Source of the DNA: CAZPRY01 sp964589175
GTDB taxonomy: Bacteria; Fidelibacterota; UBA2242
DNA length: 30,079 nucleotides
NCBI GenBank assembly: GCA_964589175.1
Contig: CAZPRY010000046.1
Span: 1 to 30,079, forward strand
Direction of reading: 5' to 3'
The position numbers and the translations under genes were made by a program. Shown piece by piece: positions 17,283-26,075 of this stretch. Under the pieces are notes generated by a model. It searched no databases and was not told the origin of the DNA. It saw only the letters and a list, made by a program, of their open reading frames with translations. The first letter of the stretch is position 1. Each line of letters starts with the position of its first letter.

Positions 17283-19094
17283 TCAGCGTAAAATATCCGT
17301 TAATTCCAGCCGTTCCAGCGTAGCTTCAGTCGGGATGCCCTTTTCATCCCAGCCCATCAGGCGATAGTACTCCGAACGCAGAAGATCCAGATTGACAGTC
17401 TCACCCCGGGCCGGTCCGCCTGGCAAGGCCTCTTTCAATTCCCGTTCGGGCAGTGTATCATCGGCCACCGAAAATCCTTCCCGGACATTAAACAGCCGCG
17501 CCAGCGTCGTGATCCGTTCACCCACCAGTTCCAGTTCCCGCGGATTCTTATAATCGAATCCGGTGCAGGGATTGATCATTTGAAAAACCTCTTTGAGGCT
17601 GATCCCGAACTTCACGAAATAACATAAGATCAACGCATTAATGACGGAAACATCCGACTGGTTGGTCTTAAAAAGCTCCGCTTTGCCGTCATAGGTCAAC
17701 GGATCGGCGCCCCCGAGAATCTCCACTAACGGTGAGCCCTTAAGGTGGCAGGCACCCCGTTCCGAGATGGCATAACTGAGCGCAATGCCCTTGGCGGCCC
17801 GGGGCAGGTAACCCGGCATTTCCAAACCCTTGACATGCATGGCGAATTTCTCGCTTCCGGGATATTTCTTCGCGATTTCCCGCACCCCTTTTTGCAGAAA
17901 AGCTCCGATTCCCTCACCGGTGGCGATCTTCTCCACGAGGCGCACCAGCGCGTCGCCGCTGCCCCACTCCGCCTTGATGCCATCCAGGTCGTCGGCGCTG
18001 ACAAATCCTTTTTCATAGAGTTCCATCACAAAACCAACGATATTCCCGGTGCTGATGGTATCGACGCCGTATAAATCGCATAGATAGTTTCCGTAAAGAA
18101 TGGCCTCTTTATCCGATACTCCGCAGTTGGATCCCATCGCGAAGATGGTCTCAAAATCCGGCCCGTCTACCGTGATTTCCTTGTTTTGCGAGCGGGCCAC
18201 TTTGGAGCAGATGATCGGGCACCCAAAACAGGCAATGTTTCTCTTCCAGTACTGGGTACTCCAGGTTCGGCCGTCGATCTTATCGCTCTCGGAAAATTGG
18301 CCGTATTGAAAATTTTTGGTCGGCAGCGCCCCGGCGGCATTCACCAGTTCCAGGATATTGGCCGTCCCGTCTTCCAGTAAACGGCGGATCGAGGTATTCA
18401 TCCGCAGCATACGGTTGACGATGTGGACTGCTTCGCCAAATCCTTTCGGATCCGCCACCCGGACTTTTCCGGAACCACGCACGGATAAGACTTTCAGGTT
18501 CTTGGAACCCATCACGGCTCCGGCGCCGCCCCGTCCGGCGGTACGCTCCTCGGCAAAAACACCCGAGATTGGAGACAATTTTTCACCGGCGGTCCCGATG
18601 ATGATCGACCTGAATTCAGGGCCCAATTTGCGATTGATCGCCTGATTCGTTTCTTTATTGTTTTTGCCCCAGAGATGACCTGCGTCTTCAAAAAGAACCT
18701 TCTCATCATCAATGGTGATCGATTTGGGCGATGCGGCCGTACCGCTGATTACGATCGCATCATACCCTGCATATTTCATAGTCTGCCCGAAAAAACCGCC
18801 GCAGTACGCATCCAGAATGGTGCCGGTGGCCGGACTCTTCGTGATAATTCCGAAACGGCCGGATGTCGGCGCCGTCGTGCCGGTTAGCGGTCCAACCACG
18901 ATAATAAACAGGTTGTCAGGGCCCAGCGGATCAGTTTTCGCTGCCATTTCATTGTACAGCAGCCAGCTGCCCAGTCCCTTGCCCCCCAGCAATAAGCGCA
19001 TGACCTTTTCATCCAGAGAATCAATCCGGAAGGTTTCATCCGTCAGATTAATCCTTAGAATTCGATTGGCGTAACCCCGTTCGGCCATAGACAT
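17283..19094 (-). CDS. Tungsten-type aldehyde:ferredoxin oxidoreductase (AOR)
   Basis: The 603-aa enzyme oxidises an aldehyde to a carboxylic acid and passes the electrons to a ferredoxin, using a bis-pterin tungsten or molybdenum centre and one [4Fe-4S] cluster. It has the normal AOR length and motifs: the N-terminal GGKGLGSWLLYNE (37-49), GPLTGTTAPTSGRFG (68-82) and the pterin-binding RGGAGAVMGSKNLK (188-201). Cluster cysteines C289, C292 and C296 (CFGCPIIC) are present, with the fourth at C491. The aldehyde is not visible from sequence. The start lies 3 nt after the stop of the aldolase-polyferredoxin gene, and its SD (GTGAGGAAA) overlaps the end of that gene. This implies tight translational coupling, with the fused polyferredoxin as the likely electron partner. 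Confidence 0.95.
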   Translation of the reverse strand: MSMAERGYANRILRINLTDETFRIDSLDEKVMRLLLGGKGLGSWLLYNEMAAKTDPLGPDNLFIIVVGPLTGTTAPTSGRFGIITKSPATGTILDAYCGGFFGQTMKYAGYDAIVISGTAASPKSITIDDEKVLFEDAGHLWGKNNKETNQAINRKLGPEFRSIIIGTAGEKLSPISGVFAEERTAGRGGAGAVMGSKNLKVLSVRGSGKVRVADPKGFGEAVHIVNRMLRMNTSIRRLLEDGTANILELVNAAGALPTKNFQYGQFSESDKIDGRTWSTQYWKRNIACFGCPIICSKVARSQNKEITVDGPDFETIFAMGSNCGVSDKEAILYGNYLCDLYGVDTISTGNIVGFVMELYEKGFVSADDLDGIKAEWGSGDALVRLVEKIATGEGIGAFLQKGVREIAKKYPGSEKFAMHVKGLEMPGYLPRAAKGIALSYAISERGACHLKGSPLVEILGGADPLTYDGKAELFKTNQSDVSVINALILCYFVKFGISLKEVFQMINPCTGFDYKNPRELELVGERITTLARLFNVREGFSVADDTLPERELKEALPGGPARGETVNLDLLRSEYYRLMGWDEKGIPTEATLERLELTDILR

Positions 19095-19097
19095 CGG

Positions 19098-20360
19098 CTA
19101 TTTCCTCACTTTATTTATAATTTCAAGCGCGTTTGCCGGACAAGCCCGGACGCAATGCGGATCACCCTGGCAAAAATCACAGAAAACCGGGAGTTCATTT
19201 TCATCGAGCCAGATCACATCAAACGGGCAGGCATCTACGCAGTCGCCGCAATGATTGCATAATTCCGGGTACAAAGAGAGATAACCGCTTTTATTGATTT
19301 TCAACGCGTGATTCGGGCAGGCCTCTACACATTTCCCGCATAAGGTGCAGACAACCGGTCTGGAATTTCGCGGTTCGTCATTTTTAATCTCAAATTTGAC
19401 TTTCAAACGGGCACGGGATTCGCCAAAACTGCCTGTATGGGAGGACTGGCAGGCTAGCAGACAGATTTGGCACCCCGTACAATTTTGCGAAACCGCTTTC
19501 AGACGGACATGTTCGTAGCGCTGTTTGCCGACAATTTCATCGACCGATTTCCCCAGATGGACCAGATCGTAGATGTCGGCGACCATTTTGCGGGGATCAC
19601 TGGCTTTGGTGACATTCCGGCCAAAGACCGTCCCGGCCGCGCCGGCCTGCATCGCTTCTTCAACCAATTCGAGGGCATCCCTTGGATTTTCGGATTTTGC
19701 ACCGCCCAAAACCAGGACCGGAACTCCGGCCTCATCGACCAGTTTTTTAAAGGTATGCACATCCCCCGTATAGGGGATTTTCAGGGCATCGGCGCCCAAC
19801 TCAGCCGCAATCCGTCCCGAAGCAATCAGTGTTTCCGCGATATTGACCCCGGTAACCGGTCCGCCGACGGCCATCGGCTCGATAATCAGCGGCAGCCCGA
19901 TTTTTCGACACTGCTGGGCAAACAGCGCACTTTGTTCGATATTCAGAGCTTCGAATTCATCACTGTAACCGATAAAATAATAAATCGTAATGGCTGAGGC
20001 GCCCATATCCAGGGCATCTTTGGCGAAGGATGTGGCTTTTTTCTTAAAATTGGTGACCGGTAAAATGTTGCTGACATTCGATCCGCCTAACCGCGGCATG
20101 TTCATCCAGTCCGCCCGGATGATGAGCGCCGGCCGGCCCTTTCCGGTAAACAAATCGGTCATTCGCTGGGCGGTTCCGAAACTGACCAGAATTCCGTCTG
20201 GTTTGCCTTGGATAACCTCACCCAGAATCTTGCGCAGATTCATCACGTTGGGGGTCGGATCGGACATCCAGCCATGATCGGCAGCCACACAGACAGCCCT
20301 GCCGTCGGAGGGATTGAACAGGCGATTGAGACGGGCGGTTTTTCCTGAAGATGATGACAT
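19098..20360 (-). CDS. DhnA-type class I aldolase fused to a four-cluster polyferredoxin
   Basis: One 420-aa chain carries two modules. Residues about 1-285 form a DhnA/FbaB-type TIM-barrel aldolase: AADHG (26-30), Schiff-base lysine K194 in GADALKIPYTGD, and the phosphate site GGAK (219-222) with GTVFGRNV (243-250). Residues about 290-420 carry sixteen cysteines in four [4Fe-4S] motifs: C294/297/300/304, C338/341/344/348, C368/371/374/378 and C394/397/403/407. This is the pattern of HycB/DmsB-like electron-transfer subunits that often accompany AORs. The fusion would bring an aldehyde-forming or aldehyde-binding enzyme next to the AOR redox chain. The SD (AGGACGAG) overlaps the preceding stop. 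The exact aldol substrate is unknown; family members act on fructose-1,6-bisphosphate or related phosphosugars. The frame is open across the junction with no stop, so this is not two adjacent genes. Confidence 0.9.
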   Translation of the reverse strand: MSSSSGKTARLNRLFNPSDGRAVCVAADHGWMSDPTPNVMNLRKILGEVIQGKPDGILVSFGTAQRMTDLFTGKGRPALIIRADWMNMPRLGGSNVSNILPVTNFKKKATSFAKDALDMGASAITIYYFIGYSDEFEALNIEQSALFAQQCRKIGLPLIIEPMAVGGPVTGVNIAETLIASGRIAAELGADALKIPYTGDVHTFKKLVDEAGVPVLVLGGAKSENPRDALELVEEAMQAGAAGTVFGRNVTKASDPRKMVADIYDLVHLGKSVDEIVGKQRYEHVRLKAVSQNCTGCQICLLACQSSHTGSFGESRARLKVKFEIKNDEPRNSRPVVCTLCGKCVEACPNHALKINKSGYLSLYPELCNHCGDCVDACPFDVIWLDENELPVFCDFCQGDPHCVRACPANALEIINKVRK

Positions 20361-20372
20361 AAATAACTCGTC

Positions 20373-21161
20373 CTAACTGCGCGTATGAACTTTGAAAAAT
20401 AGTTCTTTCAGGGCTGCGGCATAATCCTGTACCCGAAAAATCTCTTCACTCAACAAAATCCCGGAGAGTCCCGTCTGGAAAATCGCAGCCAGTTTCTCCG
20501 GTCCCGGAATTTCGGATAACCGTAATATAACCGGAATGTCGGCCCAGCTTCCGATAGCCTGCATCATTGCAGGAGAGCATTCCGGAATAATGATCCCATC
20601 GGCCCCGATCTCCAGCATGCATGCCACTCCCAATTGAATGGTACCTTCAAAATTATGCTGATTTACCTTTTCACCGATCGGGCAAAGCTCGACGAAAATC
20701 GGCAGGGATTCCCGGTAAGCTTCCTTGGCGGTAAGTGAGATTGACCTGACATTCTCGGCTTCAAATTCGTCATTGAAACCCATCAGATAGCGCACGACGC
20801 CGGCCGTCGCGCCGCTATCCAGTGCATCGGCCACGCTGGAAATCATCACACGATGGATCATCTTCGCAGGCAGACAAAAATCTTCCGTACGATAATAATT
20901 GGTCCAGTCCATCCTGACCATCGGGGCTGCGCGGTGGGCTCCGCCCAGCAGTTCGGCCCGATGCTCCAACTGCCCGGGATTCACCACAATACCATCACAA
21001 ATCGTATTTATCTGAGCGACTGCTTCGTCAAAATGCAGCAAGCCTTCCACGGCGCCGATACTGGCCGGAATGCTAGTATCAATGATTACACTATGCCCGT
21101 CACCCGGATTTACCAGATCACCCAGACGAATCGTTTTCCCGGCATTAATCTTCAAGAGCAT
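20373..21161 (-). CDS. Aldolase paralogue lacking the catalytic lysine
   Basis: The 262-aa protein is a clear paralogue of the aldolase half of the next gene. It shares RMDWTNYYR (compare RADWMNMPR), GFNDEFEAENV (GYSDEFEALNI) and IGADGIIIPE (LGADALKIPY). In the last motif the Schiff-base lysine is replaced by I191. The phosphate-binding GRNV region has also become SEEIF (238-242). It should not work as a class I aldolase, unless another residue takes over. It starts with a good SD (GGGAGC) and ends 12 nt before the fusion gene, so the two are probably made together. A partner subunit, scaffold or sugar-phosphate sensor role is possible. It has no ferredoxin tail. Confidence 0.85.
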   Translation of the reverse strand: MLLKINAGKTIRLGDLVNPGDGHSVIIDTSIPASIGAVEGLLHFDEAVAQINTICDGIVVNPGQLEHRAELLGGAHRAAPMVRMDWTNYYRTEDFCLPAKMIHRVMISSVADALDSGATAGVVRYLMGFNDEFEAENVRSISLTAKEAYRESLPIFVELCPIGEKVNQHNFEGTIQLGVACMLEIGADGIIIPECSPAMMQAIGSWADIPVILRLSEIPGPEKLAAIFQTGLSGILLSEEIFRVQDYAAALKELFFKVHTRS

Positions 21162-21166
21162 GCTCC

Positions 21167-21274
21167 CTATTCTTTTTCGTTTTCAATAACTTCAGGGGCA
21201 ATTCGAAGCCAATGCGATTTCGAAAACCTCCCATTCTGCGGGATTCTCCGATTGGAATCATCAAATCGATTCAT
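21167..21274 (-). CDS. Possible 35-aa small protein ahead of the AOR cluster
   Basis: An ATG at 21274 is preceded by GGAGGG with 9 nt spacing. The frame runs 35 codons to a TAG at 21167, and that stop abuts the SD of the next gene. This arrangement is typical of translationally coupled genes. The peptide starts MNRFDDSNRRIPQNGRF and ends VIENEKE. It is charged, with no membrane segment and no motif I know. It could be a small protein, a leader peptide, or chance. Confidence 0.35.
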   Translation of the reverse strand: MNRFDDSNRRIPQNGRFSKSHWLRIAPEVIENEKE

Positions 21275-21373
21275 GAACGGCTGCCCTCCAATTTGCCCGT
21301 TTAAAATTAGCGAAACCATCAATAAACTTATAATCCTTTTTTACTCAATGTTCAGGATACCAGATCGTGTTTT

Positions 21374-22549
21374 CTATTGACTGATCAATTTCAACATCAG
21401 CACATCATGAGCGGGAATGGTAGCAACGATGTTACCTTTGGTGCTTCCGATGTTCTTGTGCTTCCAGAGATCCCGAACAGTATACGAACCCCCGATTATA
21501 TACTTCTTCTTGATCGTCGTTTTCAAATCCTGGTTAATGGAAATGGGTTCATTGCTTCTGTTGATGATGCAAAACGCGTAGTTATTTTCGCTCAAGGGTT
21601 TGAACCAGATTTCAAGGTCGCCGTATTTCATCCAGCGGATTGCCGAGATACCGAGGGGATCCTGATCGATGTCCACTACCTCCTTGTTGGTCAATATCTC
21701 AATCGTTTCATCCGCCATGCTCCTCAGATCGTTCCCGGCCATTAAAGGCGCTGAAAACATCGCCCACATGCTCAGGTGTACTCGTTCTTCACTGGCCGCC
21801 AGGACTCCGTTTCCGATTTCCAGCATATCGGGATCGTTCCAATGCCCGGGTCCCGAATAGTCACCAATCGGTGCACTCAGATCTATGATCTGCAAAACTC
21901 CCATTCCACCCCAGTAATTAACACAGTCAAAGCAATTGATAATATCTTCGGTTGTTCTCCATAAATGGCCGATGTCTTTCGCCCATTCCCAGGGTTTCGT
22001 GGTTCCCCATTCGCATATGCTCAGAACGATAGGCCGTCCCGCCTTGTAGAGAGCATCCCGCATTAAGGTGTAGGAAGCTTTCGAATTTTGTTCCCCATGA
22101 TTGCACCAATCGTACTTCAGGTAATCCACGCCCCACTCAGCGTAAGTTCGGGCGTCCTGGAATTCATAACCCCGGCTGCCGGGTCTCCTCTGACAGGTCA
22201 AGGTACCGGCGTCCGAATAAATTCCGAATTTCAATCCTTTTGAATGAATGTATTCACCCAAGCTTTTCATTCCCGACGGAAATCGTTCCGGATCTGCCAG
22301 AATATTCCCGTTACTGTCCCTGTCAATCTGCCAGCAATCATCGATAACGATATACTCGTAACCGGCTTTTTGCATTCCGGTTTTGACCATCGCATCGGCT
22401 ATTTCTTTGATAATATTCTCGTTTATATCGCAACCGAATTTATTCCAGCTGTTCCACCCCATCGGCGGCGTTTGGGCCAATTTTTCGAATTTTTGCGCAT
22501 GTAATAAACAAACCGCCAGACTCAGTGCCAGTAGAATACGAAATTTCAT
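21374..22549 (-). CDS. Secreted alpha-galactosidase, GH27
   Basis: I set the start at the ATG at 22549, because AAGGAG lies just upstream and a signal peptide follows (ILLALSLAVCLLHAQ). The frame is open further upstream, but that part overlaps the kinase gene. The 391-aa product has the standard GH27 layout: TPPMGWNSWNKFGCDINE (27-44), YIVIDDCWQ, nucleophile D147 in YLKYDWCN, acid/base D202 in LWRTTEDI and WNDPDMLEIG, then a C-terminal beta domain. The IDDCW aspartates that bind galactose in family structures are present, which favours alpha-galactosidase over beta-L-arabinopyranosidase. It follows the kinase by 58 nt. The galactose released would feed the GalK/GalT operon. Confidence 0.93.
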   Translation of the reverse strand: MKFRILLALSLAVCLLHAQKFEKLAQTPPMGWNSWNKFGCDINENIIKEIADAMVKTGMQKAGYEYIVIDDCWQIDRDSNGNILADPERFPSGMKSLGEYIHSKGLKFGIYSDAGTLTCQRRPGSRGYEFQDARTYAEWGVDYLKYDWCNHGEQNSKASYTLMRDALYKAGRPIVLSICEWGTTKPWEWAKDIGHLWRTTEDIINCFDCVNYWGGMGVLQIIDLSAPIGDYSGPGHWNDPDMLEIGNGVLAASEERVHLSMWAMFSAPLMAGNDLRSMADETIEILTNKEVVDIDQDPLGISAIRWMKYGDLEIWFKPLSENNYAFCIINRSNEPISINQDLKTTIKKKYIIGGSYTVRDLWKHKNIGSTKGNIVATIPAHDVLMLKLISQ

Positions 22550-22607
22550 ACTTACTCCTTTTTTATAACGCTGTGATTGAAAACTTCGCCATTCCAACCG
22601 TCCAGGT

Positions 22608-24104
22608 TCAAACCGAAATTTCCCGGACCGCCCGATATAGTTTTTTATATTTTTCAAACTTCTGATTATAGATTGAATGTTTCTTTTTATTGGGCATCAG
22701 CACGGATTTGATCCCAACCCATTTTTTTGCTAAATCATGGAGGCTGTGGCCTGAAAAGGCGGCACAGGCCAGCATAGCGGCGCCCAGGCAGCCGGCTTCA
22801 GAAACACTCAGCATCCTGATCTTTTTTCCGGTCACATCGGCCTTTAACTGCGACCACATTCGGGACTTGGCCCCCCCGCCGACTAACGATAGTTCATCAA
22901 TCCGATAACCTGAATTCTCCAGAATATCCAGGTTCAGACGCATTTCAAAAGTCACGCCTTCAAGCAGTGCCCGAATGAATTCGCCTCTTGGAGTGGATAT
23001 TCTAAGTCCGAATATGGCCCCCTTCGTCGCCGAATCAAAATAGGGGGTGCCGGTCGGCGTGAAATAGGGCAGAACCATCAGACCGGTCGGCTTATCCCAG
23101 GTATTTTGGAGAATAAGTTCATAAGCGTCCTTACCGGATTTTTGGGTGGAGACCACCTCTTCCCGGCCGAACTCATCCCGGAACCATTTCAGAATATTGC
23201 CACCCGTCAGGCTATAGGCGACTGTGGCATACATGTCCTCAAGCGCATGATCGTAGGTGCAGAGATTGCTTTTTCTCAGATTGTCACTGAAGATAGGTCG
23301 ATCGAAGCAGGGTGTGATGCACTCCACTGTCCCGCTCGCATACATGGCCATTCCCGGTCTTACGACACCGGCCCCGAGCGCATTGCAAATCTGGTCGTGA
23401 CCGCCGGAGACGACCATCGTATTTTCAGCAAAACCCAAATCCCCGGCAATGTCTGCATTGATTTCCCCGGCAACACTCCCGGATCGCAGAGGCCTGGCGA
23501 GTTGTTCTTCTTGCAGATCCAGCAACGCCAGGATTTCAGTACTCCAGCAATGTTTGCGCACATCGAACAGCATGGTTCTACCTGCCAACGGCCAGCCGAT
23601 TGCCGGATCGATACCCAGCCGATATTGGAGTAAATCCTCAAAGCAAAGAAATTTCCGGGCGTTCTTCCAGACCTCCGGCTTATTCTCTTTCAGCCAGAGC
23701 AATTTAAAGAGCGTAAACATCGGATGCGCCGTATGACCGGTGATTTGATAGAGTTTCTCTTCTCCGAATTTGTCTACCCATTTTTGTACATAAGGCAGAG
23801 CTCTTTTATCGGAAGAAATCATCGCATTACACAAGGAATATTGATCTTTGTCGACGGCGGTAAAGGCCTCGCCCTGGCTCGAGATCGCTAGGGCTTTTAC
23901 GGAATGGCCGTCAAGCCCGGAATTACATTCCCGGATCACTTCGAAGCTTTTTTTAATGACGTCATCGGAGTCCAACTCCACACCGCCATCGCCGGTAAAG
24001 AGCACGTTGTACTCCCGATAAGATAGCACCAGTTGTCGCCCTGCAGAATCAAATACCGCGGCTTTGCAGCCACTGGTACCGATGTCAATTCCCATAAAAT
24101 TCAT
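22608..24104 (-). CDS. FGGY-family carbohydrate kinase
   Basis: I set the start at the ATG at 24104 because GGAG lies 6 nt upstream and the ATP-binding motif follows at once. The frame stays open further upstream into the aldolase gene. The 498-aa protein has the FGGY fold: N-terminal MGIDIGTSGCKAAVFD (4-19), catalytic base D237 in SGGHDQICNALGAG, and a C-terminal SLVGGGAKSRMWSQLKAD. It resembles xylulokinase and fuculokinase types and phosphorylates a ketose or polyol. Its neighbours, an isomerase and an aldolase, suggest phosphorylation of a ketose at C1 to make an aldolase substrate. Its exact sugar cannot be read from the sequence. It starts 16 nt after the aldolase stop. Confidence 0.9.
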   Translation of the reverse strand: MNFMGIDIGTSGCKAAVFDSAGRQLVLSYREYNVLFTGDGGVELDSDDVIKKSFEVIRECNSGLDGHSVKALAISSQGEAFTAVDKDQYSLCNAMISSDKRALPYVQKWVDKFGEEKLYQITGHTAHPMFTLFKLLWLKENKPEVWKNARKFLCFEDLLQYRLGIDPAIGWPLAGRTMLFDVRKHCWSTEILALLDLQEEQLARPLRSGSVAGEINADIAGDLGFAENTMVVSGGHDQICNALGAGVVRPGMAMYASGTVECITPCFDRPIFSDNLRKSNLCTYDHALEDMYATVAYSLTGGNILKWFRDEFGREEVVSTQKSGKDAYELILQNTWDKPTGLMVLPYFTPTGTPYFDSATKGAIFGLRISTPRGEFIRALLEGVTFEMRLNLDILENSGYRIDELSLVGGGAKSRMWSQLKADVTGKKIRMLSVSEAGCLGAAMLACAAFSGHSLHDLAKKWVGIKSVLMPNKKKHSIYNQKFEKYKKLYRAVREISV

Positions 24105-24120
24105 TTCGGGCTCCATCCTG

Positions 24121-25125
24121 CTATTTGTACCAAATCCGAAGGTAATCCATGACGATTTCCTGCATACGTTTGAAAATAATCCCCTGGCGATATGCGGTCG
24201 TAAAATAGTCAACCGATGGAATTGAGGAACGATCGACGTTTTCTCCCAACATCCGGTAATCCAGCAGTTCTTTTACCTTCTCCGGCCCCATAACTTTTGA
24301 GGCGTTCAACAACATCTCCTGAAAGAGATCGGGCACGCTGTCGCGCTCCAGCGACGTCCAGATGTTGACTTTCCGGATGCCGTCTTCAAACAGTCGGGAT
24401 AACCTGTCTTTCGGGATGGATGAGGTCCCATGCAGGCAGAGCCGCGCCCCGATTCGACGGGTAATCGCCCGGGCCTGCTCGCCATGATACTTGAGCGTCG
24501 CGGCACTGGCCCGATGTTCCGTTCCCAAATTTGCGACGAGTATGTCGACACCGGTCTGTTTATAAAAACCGGCTGCCATTTCCGGCGTCGTTAATTCAGC
24601 ACCATCATCTTTTGAGGAAGATCTAATCTCGTCACAGGCGCCTTCAATCACTATCTTTTCACGGTTCAATTTCACAAATTCAGCCGTTTTCCGAATATTC
24701 ATGTCGAAGGGCAGGTCTGAAGCATCAAACATGATCGATGAAAACTGATCCATATCCCAGTTTAACAGCTCTTCGTCCCGATCCCAGCAGATATGATCGA
24801 GGTGGATCATTACCTGTAAATCGGCAAATGGTGAGTCGGGAGCTGTCAACCGGTGTACGTCGTCCAGGAAAAGCCTCATGCCCAGTTTCCACTGTCCCGT
24901 ATGCGTGTAAAAATGGGATTGAGGCCGGTGAGCATAGTTGTTTGTGATGGCGAGAATAATCGGCAGATTATTGATACCGATAAGTTCCCCGAATTCGCTG
25001 GCTCCGGATAAAATCGCCTCGCAGGTGGTCTGGTTTTCCGCGTTGAAGGCCGGCAGTACCCACCCGCGCTCGGAGGCATCTGCATAAACCTTTAGAACTT
25101 CATTACGATTTAGTATCAACGCCAT
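24121..25125 (-). CDS. Class II (zinc) ketose-phosphate aldolase
   Basis: The 334-aa protein belongs to the FbaA/GatY class II aldolase fold. Visible residues: catalytic D110 and zinc ligand H111 in IHLDHICWD, E161 in VIEGACDE, zinc ligands H204 in NLGTEHRAS and H232 in LCLHGTSS, and VNIWTS (253-258) where typical members have the INVDTD phosphate-binding motif. The change of that motif suggests a substrate other than fructose-1,6-bisphosphate. In this operon it would cleave the kinase product to DHAP and an aldehyde. The ATG at 25125 was chosen because similarity starts there; the SD is weak (GGA), and an ATG at 25155 is also in frame. Confidence 0.88.
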   Translation of the reverse strand: MALILNRNEVLKVYADASERGWVLPAFNAENQTTCEAILSGASEFGELIGINNLPIILAITNNYAHRPQSHFYTHTGQWKLGMRLFLDDVHRLTAPDSPFADLQVMIHLDHICWDRDEELLNWDMDQFSSIMFDASDLPFDMNIRKTAEFVKLNREKIVIEGACDEIRSSSKDDGAELTTPEMAAGFYKQTGVDILVANLGTEHRASAATLKYHGEQARAITRRIGARLCLHGTSSIPKDRLSRLFEDGIRKVNIWTSLERDSVPDLFQEMLLNASKVMGPEKVKELLDYRMLGENVDRSSIPSVDYFTTAYRQGIIFKRMQEIVMDYLRIWYK

Positions 25126-25183
25126 AATGATCCAGTTTTTAGAAGCACATCCCACAACCAGCGGGACTTGGCCTGCTCCGAAT

Positions 25184-26047
25184 CTAGGTTACTCTGTGAA
25201 TTCGCCACGTAATCTGCCACCCGAAAATTTCACCCGGCAAAACTTCGAGATGTTTGCGATCCCGGAAGGCGTCCAACAAGGTACTATTCAAGCCCGGTGT
25301 CGGCTCCAACGCGCATTCGTTCCGGCGGCAATTCTGTTCATCGGGATATTGGTTGTTGTTCCACCAGATTCCGATTGTAGGAAATAATTCCTTCGAAAAA
25401 CTGGCTTCAATCCCGAGCTTTCTCCCGTACTCCCAGCTCATTCTGCCTTCTTTGATGTTTTGAAGAAACAGCATATTCGTGGTCCTCGCTGGCCGGGATA
25501 ATAAAAATTCCCTGACAGCTTCCGGGCTATGGTAGGGCATTGTCTTCTGCTGAATATCGTCAAAAACCGATCCGAATTGCGGCAGACAAATATCCGTTAT
25601 GTTCTTTAACGGCAGCAAAGGATGCATCACGTGTTGAAAAGGGATTTTCTGGCTTCCCCGGTTCTCGACGGCAAAAGACCAGACTAATTGATCGTCAGCA
25701 AACGAGATTCGCCTTTTAAATTGTATGGTTAGATTCTGACTTGTTACTTCAAACGCAAGACCATTCGTGGTTTTCTTGACCTTCCAAGGCAGCCAGCATA
25801 ATTCACCGTGGTCAGGAATCCGCCATTCTATGTCCGGAAAATCACAGGCGTCGACTGAGGGAAAACAGTCATCATAACCGTACACCGGCCGTGTTTCGTA
25901 TAATCCGTAATCTTTTTGAGGTGCAGTAAAGTTTTGCGGCTTCGCAGTCAGCAAGTCTATTTTTTCGTAGGTGAGGCGGCTGATTCGGGCGCCATCTGCC
26001 GGTATATACTCAATGCTCCAGGGGCCGAATTGATCGTTCTGCTTCAT
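25184..26047 (-). CDS. Aldose-1-epimerase-like protein
   Basis: The protein of about 287 aa has the galactose mutarotase-like beta-sandwich pattern: IEYIPADGARISRLTY near the start, GYDDCFPSVDAC, DHGELCWLPW (the conserved DHG...W region), FQHVMHPLLPL with the probable catalytic histidine, and ECALEPTPG with the probable catalytic glutamate near the C-terminus. It would interconvert anomers of a sugar or act on a related derivative. It sits between isomerase and aldolase genes, so it probably supplies the right anomer to the isomerase. The frame also allows a GTG at 26098, but that codon lies inside a 10-bp hairpin, so I prefer the ATG at 26047. Confidence 0.82.
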   Translation of the reverse strand: MKQNDQFGPWSIEYIPADGARISRLTYEKIDLLTAKPQNFTAPQKDYGLYETRPVYGYDDCFPSVDACDFPDIEWRIPDHGELCWLPWKVKKTTNGLAFEVTSQNLTIQFKRRISFADDQLVWSFAVENRGSQKIPFQHVMHPLLPLKNITDICLPQFGSVFDDIQQKTMPYHSPEAVREFLLSRPARTTNMLFLQNIKEGRMSWEYGRKLGIEASFSKELFPTIGIWWNNNQYPDEQNCRRNECALEPTPGLNSTLLDAFRDRKHLEVLPGEIFGWQITWRIHRVT

Positions 26048-26075
26048 GTTTATAAATCCGTTTAAAAATTCAGGT

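Noticed and set aside
22550..22657. 36-residue N-terminal extension of the GH27 enzyme
   Set aside because: It overlaps the kinase C-terminus and would bury the signal peptide; the ATG at 22549 has a strong SD.
24105..24212. N-terminal extension of the FGGY kinase into the aldolase gene
   Set aside because: The extension is translated out of frame from the aldolase C-terminus region, and a proper SD precedes the ATG at 24104.
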